64,000 nucleotides of DNA from contig NZ_LMGZ01000009.1 of NCBI RefSeq assembly GCF_001427605.1, forward strand, positions 22,385-86,384, in the 5' to 3' direction. Positions 37,188 to 45,662 of this stretch are shown here, in pieces; the first letter of the stretch is position 1; each line of letters starts with the position of its first letter. This stretch comes from Devosia sp. Root635. GTDB taxonomy: Bacteria; Pseudomonadota; Alphaproteobacteria; Rhizobiales; Devosiaceae. The notes below the pieces were generated by a model. That model was not told the DNA's origin. It worked only from the letters and a program-made list of their open reading frames with translations, and did not search any database. A program made the translations under genes and the position numbers.

Positions 37188-38138
37188 ATGGCCGAGCTGG
37201 ACGAACTGGTAAGCGTACTCAAGGCGGCGGGGGAGGGAACCCGGCTGCGCCTGCTGGCGCTGTTGGCCGATGGCGATCATTCGGTCAAGGACCTGACCGA
37301 AATCCTCAAGCAGAGCCAGCCGCGGGTGTCGCGGCATCTGAAGCTCCTGGCCGATGCCGGGCTCATCGAGCGCAATGCCGAAGGCGCCTGGGCCTATTAT
37401 GGGCTGGCGCAGGATGGGCATGGCGCGGCTTTGGCCGAATGGCTGATCGAGCGGGTGGACGATCGTGATGCCGAGCGCCGGCGGGATGTCGAGCGGCAGC
37501 AGGCCGTGCGGGCGAACCAGCAGGCGCGGGCGGGCGAATATTTCGCCAAGGTTGCCGGTAGCTGGGACCTGCTCAAAACGCTGCATGTGCCCGAAGAGGC
37601 GGTGGAAGCTGCCGTCGTGGCGGCGCTGGGCGGGCGGCATGTGGAGACGCTGATCGACCTGGGTACCGGCACGGGGCGCATGCTCGAAGTGCTGGCCGGC
37701 TCCTACAAGCGCGGCATCGGCATCGATTCGAGTCGCGAAATGCTGGCCGTGGCCCGCTCGCGGCTGGCGACAGCAGGCATCACCCATGCGCAGGTGCGGC
37801 TGGGCGATATCGGCGATGTCGATCTGGCCGCCGGGCCGGCCGACGTCATCGTCATCCACCAGGTGCTGCATTATTTCGACGATCCGGGCCGCATGCTGGC
37901 GCAGGCGAGACGCCTGCTGAAGCCGGGCGGGGAAATGATCATCGTCGATTTCGCCCCGCACGATCTCGAATTCCTGCGCAGCGAGCACGCCCATCGGCGG
38001 CTCGGCCTGTCGCAGTTGCAGATGAGCGGCTGGGCCGCGACGGCCGGCCTCGAGGTCGAGGCGGTGCGCGAATTTCCCGGCGAGAGCAGTGAACGTGGGC
38101 TGACGGTCTGCCTGTGGCGCCTCAGCGACAAGACTTGA
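37188..38138 (+). CDS. ArsR-type regulator fused to a SAM-dependent methyltransferase domain
   Basis: A 316-residue protein. Residues about 1-85 are an ArsR winged helix (RLRLLALLADGDHSVKDLTE, QPRVSRHLKLLADAGLIE) without metal-binding cysteines. From about residue 145 comes a class I methyltransferase (LIDLGTGTGRMLEVL, GIGIDSSREMLAVAR, VIVIHQVLHYFDDP, LKPGGEMIIVDFAPHD). Placement 13 nt before metF suggests that it senses S-adenosylmethionine or S-adenosylhomocysteine and controls methionine genes (inference). Operator at 37153. Confidence 0.85.
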   Translation: MAELDELVSVLKAAGEGTRLRLLALLADGDHSVKDLTEILKQSQPRVSRHLKLLADAGLIERNAEGAWAYYGLAQDGHGAALAEWLIERVDDRDAERRRDVERQQAVRANQQARAGEYFAKVAGSWDLLKTLHVPEEAVEAAVVAALGGRHVETLIDLGTGTGRMLEVLAGSYKRGIGIDSSREMLAVARSRLATAGITHAQVRLGDIGDVDLAAGPADVIVIHQVLHYFDDPGRMLAQARRLLKPGGEMIIVDFAPHDLEFLRSEHAHRRLGLSQLQMSGWAATAGLEVEAVREFPGESSERGLTVCLWRLSDKT

Positions 38139-38150
38139 ACGGATAGACCG

Positions 38151-39068
38151 ATGCTCGACGACAACCTTCGCGCCAGCCGCCAGACCGCCCACGAACGGCC
38201 GGAGCTGCAAATCTCCTTTGAATTCTTCCCACCCAAGACCGACGTCATGGAGGAAAAATTCTGGGATACGGTGCACAAGCTGGCTCCGCTGAAGCCGCGT
38301 TTCGTCTCGGTCACCTATGGCGCGGGCGGCTCCACCCGCGAGCGGACGCTGCGCATGGTCCGCCGGATCAAAGCCGAGACCGGTGTCGATGCCGCGGCGC
38401 ACCTGACCTGCGTCGGGGCGACGCGCGATGAGGTCGATGCCGTGGTGCGCGGCTATCAGCAGGCCGGCATCAACCGCATCGTGGCTTTGCGCGGCGATCC
38501 ACCCGAGGGTGTCGGCCAGCCTTTCGTGCCGCATCCGGAGGGCTACCAGAACGCGGCCGATCTGGTGGGCGGGCTGCGCCGTATCGGCAATTTCGATATC
38601 TCCGTCGCCGCTTATCCCGAAAAGCATCCGCAGAGCGCCGACTGGCGCAGCGAGATCGACAATCTCAAGCGCAAGCTCGATGCCGGGGCCGACCGGGCCA
38701 TCACCCAGATGTTCTTTTCCAACCCGGACTACCTGCGCTATCTCGAACGCGCTCGCGCCGCCGGCATCACCGCGCCGATTGTGCCGGGTATCCAGCCGAT
38801 CCACAGCTTCAAGCAGATTGCCAGTTTCGCGGCACGCTGCGGCACCGCCATTCCCGCCTGGCTGGCCGAGCGCTTCGACGGGCTCGACGAAGATCCCGAA
38901 ACCCATGCCCTGGTGGCCGCAGCGGTGGCCGCCGAGCAGGTGACGGAACTGGTGGATGAAGGCGTGACCGAATTTCACATCTATACCCACAACCGCTCGC
39001 CGCTGGCGCTGGCGTTGGGTCGGATATTGGGGCGGCGGCACGAAGCGGAGGCTGTTAACGCCGCCTGA
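38151..39068 (+). CDS. metF: 5,10-methylenetetrahydrofolate reductase
   Basis: A 305-residue FAD enzyme that makes 5-methyl-THF for methionine synthesis. QISFEFFPPKTDVMEEKFWD, FVSVTYGAGGSTRERTL, HLTCVGATRDEVDAV, VALRGDPPEG, YPEKHPQS and AITQMFFSNPDYLRYLERAR are all canonical. Probably in one operon with the ArsR-methyltransferase gene. Confidence 0.95.
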   Translation: MLDDNLRASRQTAHERPELQISFEFFPPKTDVMEEKFWDTVHKLAPLKPRFVSVTYGAGGSTRERTLRMVRRIKAETGVDAAAHLTCVGATRDEVDAVVRGYQQAGINRIVALRGDPPEGVGQPFVPHPEGYQNAADLVGGLRRIGNFDISVAAYPEKHPQSADWRSEIDNLKRKLDAGADRAITQMFFSNPDYLRYLERARAAGITAPIVPGIQPIHSFKQIASFAARCGTAIPAWLAERFDGLDEDPETHALVAAAVAAEQVTELVDEGVTEFHIYTHNRSPLALALGRILGRRHEAEAVNAA

Positions 39069-39141
39069 TTTTAACCTTGCGTTCACCATGATCTGGTGCC
39101 ATTGGCTCTCGGCCCGCGCGGCTGGGAGCTGAAATTGCGTC

Positions 39142-39159
39142 ATTCAGCTTCGGTTCAGC
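39142..39159 (+). promoter_or_regulatory. ATTCAG-N5-GTTCAGC direct repeat upstream of 39262
   Basis: ATTCAG (39142-39147) and GTTCAGC (39153-39159), 11-bp pitch, about 100 nt before the ATG at 39262. Followed by CTTGCGG, as the site at 7477 is followed by CTTGGCGG. Confidence 0.45.
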
Positions 39160-39261
39160 TTGCGGGTTTCATTGCTGGCACCGTGCGCCGTTTCACAAAA
39201 TGGCCACGAAAATCCGGCTCTTTCGCCCGCTGAGGGCGGAGCAAATCGGGACGTCAAGACC

Positions 39262-40056
39262 ATGAGCATCGACCGTCGCATCACCAATGGCCTGGCCTGG
39301 GCCGGTGTCATTCTCGTCGTCGGCGTTCCGACGGCTGACCTGCTGTCGGCACAGTTCACGGGCAATTCGGCTACGCCTGCTCCGGCGCAGGTGGCCGTCA
39401 TCGAGCCTGTCGCGCCCACACCGGCGCCGCTGAGCCAGCGCCCTGCCGCGCCTGTTGCCGCGCCCGCGACCGAGGTTGCCGTGGTGGCGCCGGTCGTCAA
39501 GCCCGTCGCAATTCCCGCAGTCGTCAAACCTGCGGTGACGCCGGCCGCCGAGACGGCCGATGCGGTCGATGCCTTCCTGCAGTCGGGCCGCGCGCTGCCC
39601 AGTTATATTACCGGTGCCGAGGCGCCCGCCGCGCCGAGCCAGGTCGCAGCAACGCCGCCGGGCCGCACGCCGATCGTCACGCCGACCGAGCAGGTCGATC
39701 CGGTCGAGGTTGCAGCCATCCCACCCCAGAAGATCGCCCCGGTGCCGATGCCGCTATCGATGCGGCCGCAGCCGGTGGCCGTGGCGCTGGTGCGGGATCC
39801 GGTCGTGATTCCGCCCGGACTGACGCCGGCCTCACCGGCGGGTGCCGTGCGGCCGCCGGCCAATGTCACCGCCGCCGATCTGGACGACTGGGAAACCGGT
39901 CCACTGTCCGATTTCCTGGCGCAGCGCCAGGCGGGCAATGCCTATTTCGCGCCGACTTACGACGCGGATGGCTTCTTTCTCGATCAGGGCCCGAACCGCT
40001 CGCGTGCCCGCGTCATCGCGCGGGAAGAAGCGCCGTTCTTACTCTTCGCCGATTGA
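39262..40056 (+). CDS. Proline/alanine-rich membrane-anchored protein of unknown function
   Basis: A 264-residue protein. Residues about 8-27 (TNGLAWAGVILVVGVPTADL) form a single N-terminal membrane segment or signal. The next 150 residues are Ala/Pro/Val-rich, a likely periplasmic spacer. The C-terminal 55 residues are more ordered (AADLDDWETGPLSDFLAQRQ, YFAPTYDADGFFLD). No family recognised. The ATG at 39262 puts the hydrophobic segment at the N-terminus. Preceded by a GTTCAG-type repeat. Confidence 0.65.
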   Translation: MSIDRRITNGLAWAGVILVVGVPTADLLSAQFTGNSATPAPAQVAVIEPVAPTPAPLSQRPAAPVAAPATEVAVVAPVVKPVAIPAVVKPAVTPAAETADAVDAFLQSGRALPSYITGAEAPAAPSQVAATPPGRTPIVTPTEQVDPVEVAAIPPQKIAPVPMPLSMRPQPVAVALVRDPVVIPPGLTPASPAGAVRPPANVTAADLDDWETGPLSDFLAQRQAGNAYFAPTYDADGFFLDQGPNRSRARVIAREEAPFLLFAD

Positions 40057-40205
40057 GGGAAGGCGGCCATGCGCCGCCGACAATGGACCTCCCGGCAAGC
40101 AGCCGTTATCGTGCGCCTCCTGATCGGGCAGGCGATGCGCTCGATTCCCTCACAAAGGCGCAGCCGGTAGTCAATTGCATGCGCAAGCCTGAAGAGAAAA
40201 TCGAC

Positions 40206-40931
40206 ATGTGGCAGAGATTGAGCGACTTCGTCGGCTCGTTCGGCCAGCGCACGGGCCTGGCGGGATCGCTGGTCAATGCGCTCGACCCAGACACCTGGCT
40301 GCCGGGTGGGCGCGACGCCGCCTTCACCCTGGCGCTGATCGCCCTCGCCGCCAAGATGGCGGTGGCGGATGGCGCGGTGACCGCTTCGGAGGAGCGCGCC
40401 TTCCGCGCCACGGTGGAAATCGCCCATGGGCACGAGGAGCAGATCATCCGCGTATTCAACCTGGCCAAGCAGGATATCGCCGGCTACGACGCCTATGCCC
40501 GCAAGGTCACGCGCTTCTTCGCCGACAGCCCCGATACGCTCGAGCATGTGCTCGACAGCCTGTTCTACATCGCTACGGCCGACGGCATGGTGCATGAGGC
40601 CGAACTCGATTACCTCAAGAATGTCAGCGACATCTTCGGCTTCGACGACATGCGCTTCGAGCAGATGGCCAGCCAGCATGTGCGGCTGGAAGCGGGGGTT
40701 GATCCCTATGCCGTTCTGGGCCTGGCGCCCAATGCCGATCCGGATGAAATCCGCCGCGTCTATCGCTCGCTGGTGGCCGAGCACCATCCCGACCGGCTGA
40801 TCGCCAAGGGCGTGCCCGAGGATCTGATCGACGTGGCGACGGCCCGGATGAAGGCGATCAACCTCGCCTACCAGGCGCTGACCAAGCCGCGGCAGACGCC
40901 GCTGCTGACCGCCGATCCCGCGGGCGCTTGA
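40206..40931 (+). CDS. TerB and DnaJ domain protein (DjlA-like co-chaperone)
   Basis: A 241-residue protein. A TerB-like helical domain spans about 30-150 (LALIALAAKMAVADGAVTAS, LFYIATADGMVHEAELDYLK, with acidic metal-type positions). A C-terminal J domain spans about 170-235 with the HPD motif in VAEHHPDRL. Same domain order as DjlA, but with no membrane helix. Presumed to stimulate DnaK. The ATG at 40206 (MWQRLSDFVG) is favoured; the ATG at 40179 is possible. Confidence 0.82.
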   Translation: MWQRLSDFVGSFGQRTGLAGSLVNALDPDTWLPGGRDAAFTLALIALAAKMAVADGAVTASEERAFRATVEIAHGHEEQIIRVFNLAKQDIAGYDAYARKVTRFFADSPDTLEHVLDSLFYIATADGMVHEAELDYLKNVSDIFGFDDMRFEQMASQHVRLEAGVDPYAVLGLAPNADPDEIRRVYRSLVAEHHPDRLIAKGVPEDLIDVATARMKAINLAYQALTKPRQTPLLTADPAGA

Positions 40932-40959
40932 CGCGGGGCCATCCAATTCTCTACATCAG

Positions 40960-41347
<388 letters not shown>

Positions 41348-41355
41348 TTAAATAT

Positions 41356-41387
41356 GCCGCCGATCTCCAGAAATGGAGGTCGGCGGC
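41356..41387 (+). terminator. Hairpin after rnpB
   Basis: A 13-bp stem (one G-T wobble) with a 6-nt loop, 9 nt past the RNase P RNA end. Only a short T tract (GCCATTTC) follows, so termination strength is uncertain. Confidence 0.55.
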
Positions 41388-41489
41388 GCCATTTCGGGTG
41401 GTCGAGCCCGCATACCAGGTCGGGTCTTTTCGACATTATATACTTGACGTACCACGCTCGTTTATGGCACAAATGAGCCGTAGGAGCTG

Positions 41490-42476
41490 ATGATGCTTGA
41501 CCTTGCGAACCCGATCTACCAGAACGCCGACGCCGCCCGCGAGCACTTGGAGACGATCCAGTGGCCGCACGGTCCGGTTTGTCCTCACTGTGGCAACGTA
41601 GATGCGGCTCGGATCACCAAGCTCGCTGGCAAGTCCACCCGCCCCGGCGTCTACAAGTGCAAGGAATGCCGCAAGCCCTTCTCTGTAACCGTTGGCACCG
41701 TGTTTGAGCGCTCGCATATCCCGCTGCACAAATGGGTTGCTGCAACGCATCTGATGGCCGCCAGCAAGAAGGGCATTTCTGCCCACCAGATGCACCGCAT
41801 GCTTGGCGTGACCTACAAGACCGCTTGGTTCATGGAACACCGCATCCGCGAAGCCATGGCCGTTTCGCCCAAGGATCGCGGCCCGATGGGCGGCCCCGGA
41901 AAGACGGTCGAGGCCGACGAAACCTATTGGGGTGCCAAGGACGATCAGACCCCGCCGCCGCGCCGCAAGGCCGAAGGCCCGCGCACCACCAAGCCAAAGC
42001 CCGGCTTCTACAAGCGCACCATCATGGCGCTGGTGGAACGTGGCGGCGAAGTCCGTTCATTCCACGTCGAGACGGCCAATATCCAGACCGTCAAGGACGT
42101 CCTGTTCCGCAACGTTGACCGCAAGTCCGCGCTCTACACCGATCAGGCCCAGTTCTATAAGCAGCCGGGCAAGGACTTCGATACCCACCGTTCGGTCAAC
42201 CACTCCAAGGACGAATGGGTCCGTTGGGAGAATGGTCGTCAGGTCCATACCAACACCATTGAGAACGTGTTCTCGGTGTTCAAGCGCGGCATGCGCGGCA
42301 CCTATCAGCATTGCGGCGAAGCGCATCTGCACCGCTATCTGGCTGAGTTTGACTTCCGCTACAACCGCCGCTCGGCCGTTGGCATTGAGGATAACGAGCG
42401 CCACGCCCTGCTGCTGGCTGCCATCCGTGGCAAGCGCCTCACCTATCGGCGGATTGGTGAAGCCAGTTTCGCCTAA
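41490..42476 (+). CDS. IS1595-family (ISXO2-like) DDE transposase
   Basis: A 328-residue transposase. N-terminal zinc ribbon CPHCGNVDAA ... CKECRKPF, then the HTH-like region HQMHRMLGVTYKTAWFMEHR, and the DDE catalytic core: D in VEADETYWG, D in ALYTDQAQFY, and the Asn/Glu region HTNTIENVFSVFKR. C-terminal FDFRYNRRSAVGIEDNER is typical. TAGGAG precedes the start; ATG at 41490 or 41493. Confidence 0.93.
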   Translation: MMLDLANPIYQNADAAREHLETIQWPHGPVCPHCGNVDAARITKLAGKSTRPGVYKCKECRKPFSVTVGTVFERSHIPLHKWVAATHLMAASKKGISAHQMHRMLGVTYKTAWFMEHRIREAMAVSPKDRGPMGGPGKTVEADETYWGAKDDQTPPPRRKAEGPRTTKPKPGFYKRTIMALVERGGEVRSFHVETANIQTVKDVLFRNVDRKSALYTDQAQFYKQPGKDFDTHRSVNHSKDEWVRWENGRQVHTNTIENVFSVFKRGMRGTYQHCGEAHLHRYLAEFDFRYNRRSAVGIEDNERHALLLAAIRGKRLTYRRIGEASFA

Positions 42477-42583
42477 GCAGAAGATCAAACGCCTGAAGCG
42501 CGCTTGGAAGAAACAAAAGCAGAACCGCTAGTGTGGATAAGTCACTAGCACTTGGTAGACAGACCCGACTCAGCGGAAAAGAG

Positions 42584-42614
42584 AAGGCGCAGGTGGTCTA
42601 GACCTGCGCCTTTT
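42584..42614 (+). terminator. Rho-independent terminator after the transposase gene
   Basis: Perfect 11-bp stem (AAGGCGCAGGT and complement) with 7-nt loop, followed by TT, about 110 nt past the transposase stop. A-rich left flank makes it possibly bidirectional. Confidence 0.7.
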
Positions 42615-42718
42615 GACTGCAACCCCGCCGGAAGGGCTTGGCAACAGTTGACACTCATTTGTCCCACTGACTCGGGCAAACCGTCAAGCGCCTTCCGGCT
42701 CACATTTTGGAGCCGATT

Positions 42719-43003
42719 ATGGCCGATATACCCACATTCCAAGTTACCTGTCACAAGCCGGACAACGCCGACCACGATAGGCGCCTACAGGGCCTGGGTG
42801 GCCCTGGCGGCGGCGGCTGGTACCGATCTATCGATGTTCTGATCCAACTTATCGAGAATGAAGAAAACCGCTTCTGGACGGTAGACCAGGGCGACAACTC
42901 CGTTTGGATCGAAGTTCATAAACGCAACGGTCGCAAATACCTCAAGACCCAGAGTGATGGGGTGGAGCCGAATAACCTCCTGGCACTCCCGGAGTGTCCG
43001 TAG
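42719..43003 (+). CDS. DUF3892 family protein (transposon passenger)
   Basis: A 94-residue protein matching DUF3892: FQVTCHKPDNADHDRRLQGL, GGPGGGGWYRSIDVLIQLIE, VWIEVHKRNGRKYLKTQSDG and the ending EPNNLLALPECP. Family function is unknown. GGAG lies 6 nt before the ATG at 42719. Located inside the IS1595 element; its 3' end overlaps the minus-strand gene at 42942 by 62 bp. Confidence 0.75.
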   Translation: MADIPTFQVTCHKPDNADHDRRLQGLGGPGGGGWYRSIDVLIQLIENEENRFWTVDQGDNSVWIEVHKRNGRKYLKTQSDGVEPNNLLALPECP

Positions 43004-43142
43004 AACCGTCCGGCGCAATGTGCCCGCCCTTCCCTGGCTTTCGCTTGGGGAGGGCGCCATGCGGCTTCGGCGGTGTCTTGAGCATGCGCCGCAAAATCTC
43101 GTCCCGCTGCTTTTCGTCGTCGTCTTTTTGAGGTTCTGACAT
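42942..43142 (-). CDS. Small conserved-looking protein with TPPKPH motif (transposon passenger)
   Basis: A 66-residue hydrophilic protein. The core RDEILRRMLKTPPKPHGALP followed by KRKPGK is a pattern I associate with short proteins found widely beside mobile elements. Charged N-terminus (SEPQKDDDEKQRDE) and Gly/Pro-rich end. Its ATG (43142) overlaps the ATG of the divergent gene (43141) by two bases, so both cannot have ordinary separate leaders. No function known. Confidence 0.5.
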   Translation of the reverse strand: MSEPQKDDDEKQRDEILRRMLKTPPKPHGALPKRKPGKGGHIAPDGSTDTPGVPGGYSAPPHHSGS

Positions 43143-43635
43143 GTTTCCGCAACGATTTGAGTCCCAGGAGCAAGCCGACCGCTCCTACATTGCTTGCGGC
43201 ATGATAGCGGTCAACTGGGGCGGCATAGAGGGCGCGCTAGAGGCTTTTATCATCCTTTTGCGCTCACGGCATCGCGCCGAACTTCGTAATGGCTTCCCAG
43301 TCTCTTTTTCCAAGAAGGCGGAAGAGGCCAAGAGCCGAATGGGAAGGGAGCCGACGCTGGCGGATGAACGCAACCTGCTATCCCTTCAAGTTACCAAAGC
43401 TAAGCCGCTGCATCGCATTCGCGTTCACGTTACGCACGGCACATTCCAAGGTATGCGCTTGGACGGAACGCTCGCCTTCGGCGTTTCGGATATGGCCCGC
43501 GGATACAGTTACATTGAACACAAATACACACCCGAACAACTAACCGATCACGCCCGTGAAATGTCAGACCTCGGGCGCGAGATGATCGATTTGTTCGGCA
43601 ACGTCCGGAAGAAGCTGGCGAGCGAACAAAGCTAG
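43141..43635 (+). CDS. Hypothetical helical protein (transposon passenger)
   Basis: A 164-residue protein of unknown family. AVNWGGIEGALEAFIILLRS and HRIRVHVTHGTF give an arrangement (W..E..L, then R-x3-H..HG) seen in several HEPN-like helical families, so a HEPN-type RNase or toxin is one possibility, not shown. TGAGG lies 7 nt before the ATG. Composition is less GC-rich than the chromosomal genes around the element. Confidence 0.55.
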   Translation: MFPQRFESQEQADRSYIACGMIAVNWGGIEGALEAFIILLRSRHRAELRNGFPVSFSKKAEEAKSRMGREPTLADERNLLSLQVTKAKPLHRIRVHVTHGTFQGMRLDGTLAFGVSDMARGYSYIEHKYTPEQLTDHAREMSDLGREMIDLFGNVRKKLASEQS

Positions 43636-43868
43636 CACTTCCTTTGCAGCTACCTCGCCGCTCCAGTCCTTATCTTCCTCACTATCGCGCCTACGGATTA
43701 TTTTCGCCGCTTCCTTCAGTAGGGGTTTGAGCACTTCTGCGCCGGCCTGTCCCACGAATCATGCCCTCCCGGTCCTTGGTACGTCAAGTATATAATGTCG
43801 GGTCTTTTCGACACTATGTATGAAATAATTGACAATACGTCGGCTTTCCCGTACTCGTGCTCCCAGCA

Positions 43869-44309
43869 ATGATGGAGCTGACCGTGACCTTCAAGGAAAT
43901 GAATGCAGGCGTGATGCTGCTGAGTGCGGTGGTGATTTCGGCATGGGTGCTGATGGGCGCCCTTGGCGATCCCGGGGCCACGGTGCCTGAGGTGGCGAGC
44001 CGGCTCGGCTGGGCCATAGTGGCGTCGGTGGTGTTCAATATGGTGGCGATGATCGTCTTCACCATTCTGGTCAGCATCGTGCAGGGGCAGGAGCTGAAGG
44101 ATGAGCGGGCCGACGAACGCGATCATGCCGTGGGCGCGCGGGCCATGCGCAATGCCTACATTGTCGCTTCGGCGGGCGGGGCTGCTGCGATATTCCTCTG
44201 GGCCTTCGGCCTCGATTTCGCCTTGGGCATCTATGTGCTGTTCGGCGCACTGATGCTGGCCGGGGCCACCGATGCGGTTTCGCGCCTCTATTACTACCGG
44301 ACGAACTGA
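43869..44309 (+). CDS. Four-helix membrane protein of unknown function
   Basis: A 146-residue integral membrane protein with about four helices (near residues 12-32, 44-68, 94-114, 119-138) and a charged loop [19 protein letters not shown]. It is followed 4 nt later by a small XRE regulator, a pairing common for such proteins. Starts at 43869 or 43872; no clear Shine-Dalgarno. The IS1595 element ends 70 bp upstream and may have split its promoter region. Confidence 0.65.
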   Translation: MMELTVTFKEMNAGVMLLSAVVISAWVLMGALGDPGATVPEVASRLGWAIVASVVFNMVAMIVFTILVSIVQGQELKDERADERDHAVGARAMRNAYIVASAGGAAAIFLWAFGLDFALGIYVLFGALMLAGATDAVSRLYYYRTN

Positions 44310-44313
44310 CCCC

Positions 44314-44550
44314 ATGGGCAAGGGACAGCCGGCGATCAGCAATAGCATTCGGACCTTGCGTTTCCATGCCGGGGAAATGACACAGGCGGCCCTGGCCGAG
44401 AAGGTGGGCGTGACGCGCCAGACCATCGTGGCCATCGAGCAGGGCCGATATTCGCCGTCGCTGGAAGTGGCCTTCCGCATCGCGGCGGCGTTCGGGGTGC
44501 CGCTCGAACAGGTATTTGCATGGGAAGGGTCGGCCCAGGGGCAGGGCTGA
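44314..44550 (+). CDS. XRE-family helix-turn-helix regulator
   Basis: A 78-residue single-domain HTH_3 protein: [61 protein letters not shown]. Same architecture as small YozG-like regulators. It lies 4 nt after the membrane protein gene and probably controls it. Confidence 0.88.
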   Translation: MGKGQPAISNSIRTLRFHAGEMTQAALAEKVGVTRQTIVAIEQGRYSPSLEVAFRIAAAFGVPLEQVFAWEGSAQGQG

Positions 44551-44633
44551 CGCCATCGGGTTTCACGACGCAACGACAAGAGCTGCCGCGAGCGGACCTC
44601 GCCGGCTATCGGGAACGCATGGGAGAATGGACG

Positions 44634-45662
44634 ATGAGACAGGTGACGCAGAGCCGCTATGGCAAGCCCGAAGTGCTCGAAATTCGCGACGTGCCCAGGC
44701 CGACGCCGCGGGAGCACGAGGTGCTGGTCCGGGTGGAAGCCTTCAGCGTTACGCTGGCCGACTGCGCCTTCCGCAAGGCGGATCCGTTCATGGTCCGGCT
44801 TTTCTCCGGGCTGGTGTGGCCGAAGAACCTGGTGCTGGGCGACGATATCGGTGGCGTGGTCGAGGCGGTGGGCGCGAAGGTCAGGCGGTTTGCGGTGGGC
44901 GATGCGGTGTTCGGCTCGGTCGGCTCCGGCCTGGGCGGGGCGGCGGACTATGTATGCCTCGCGGAGGACCAGGCGATCGTTCGCCGGCCCGACGGGCTCG
45001 ATGCGGGGCAGGGCGCGGGCCTGAGCTATGGCTTTCTCACCGCCATGCCCTTCATTCGCGACGAGGCGGAGGTGAAACGGGGCGACAGGGTGCTGGTCAA
45101 CGGCGCGGCGAGCAGCATCGGCGTCGTGGCGGTGCAACTGGCCAGGTATTTCGGGGCGGAGGTGACGGCGGTATGCAGTGCCCGCCATACCGATCTGATG
45201 CGCTCTTTGGGGGCGGATCGCGTCATCGACCGGACCGGGACGGATTTCACTGTGGCGCGCGATGCCTATGACGTGATCTTCGATGCGGTGGGCAAATCGA
45301 GCTTCGGGCGCTGCAAGGCGGCGCTCAGGCCGGGCGGGCGCTACCTGACCACGGTGCCGAGCCTGGCTATCGTCTGGCACATGCTGACGAAACGAAAGCC
45401 GGGCAAGACCGGCAGGCTGGCGACGACCGGGTTACGGCCGGTGGCTGCCAAGCTCAAGGATATGGATGTGCTTGTCGGCCTGGTGGAAACCGGGGCCGTG
45501 CGGGCGGTGACCGACCGGCGCTTTCCGCTGGCCGATGTCGCCGAGGCGCATCGCTATGTCGAGGCGGGGCGCAAGGCCGGCGACGTCGTGGTCGAGATGA
45601 TCGATGCGGATCAGGCGGTGAAACGAAGCGAGACCTTGGTGCCGCCGCCGGCGCTGCCATAG
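44634..45662 (+). CDS. Zinc-independent alcohol dehydrogenase / quinone oxidoreductase (MDR family)
   Basis: A 342-residue medium-chain reductase. The catalytic-domain start is SRYGKPEVLEIRDVPRPTPR, followed by GDDIGGVVEAVGAKVRRFAV. The Rossmann nucleotide site is VLVNGAASSIGVVAVQLARY. Zinc ligands are absent, as in quinone oxidoreductases. Substrate unknown. ATG at 44634 has GGAG 8 nt before it; the longer frame would overlap the XRE gene. Its 3' end overlaps the convergent gene by 52 bp. Confidence 0.85.
   Translation: MRQVTQSRYGKPEVLEIRDVPRPTPREHEVLVRVEAFSVTLADCAFRKADPFMVRLFSGLVWPKNLVLGDDIGGVVEAVGAKVRRFAVGDAVFGSVGSGLGGAADYVCLAEDQAIVRRPDGLDAGQGAGLSYGFLTAMPFIRDEAEVKRGDRVLVNGAASSIGVVAVQLARYFGAEVTAVCSARHTDLMRSLGADRVIDRTGTDFTVARDAYDVIFDAVGKSSFGRCKAALRPGGRYLTTVPSLAIVWHMLTKRKPGKTGRLATTGLRPVAAKLKDMDVLVGLVETGAVRAVTDRRFPLADVAEAHRYVEAGRKAGDVVVEMIDADQAVKRSETLVPPPALP

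Larger units (their letters stand above)
41432..43799 (+). mobile_element. IS1595-family transposon with passenger genes
   Basis: About 2.37 kb, bounded by perfect 23-bp terminal inverted repeats (41432-41454 and 43777-43799, beginning GACATTATATACTTGACGTA). A 10-bp direct repeat GGGTCTTTTC flanks both ends (41422-41431, 43800-43809); with three terminal bases the match is 16 bp, so the exact cut points are ambiguous (IS1595 elements normally make 8-bp duplications). Inside: the transposase plus three small genes. Twice the size of a plain IS1595 element. It separates rnpB from the gene at 43869. Confidence 0.85.

Noticed and set aside
42545..42775. 76-residue minus-strand frame after the transposase
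   Set aside because: It runs through the terminator hairpin at 42584-42614 and the DUF3892 start; composition not protein-like.
43564..43755. 63-residue minus-strand frame at the right end of the IS1595 element
   Set aside because: GTG start without a clear ribosome site, overlaps the end of the 164-residue gene, no recognisable pattern. Left out for lack of support, though a small passenger gene cannot be excluded.
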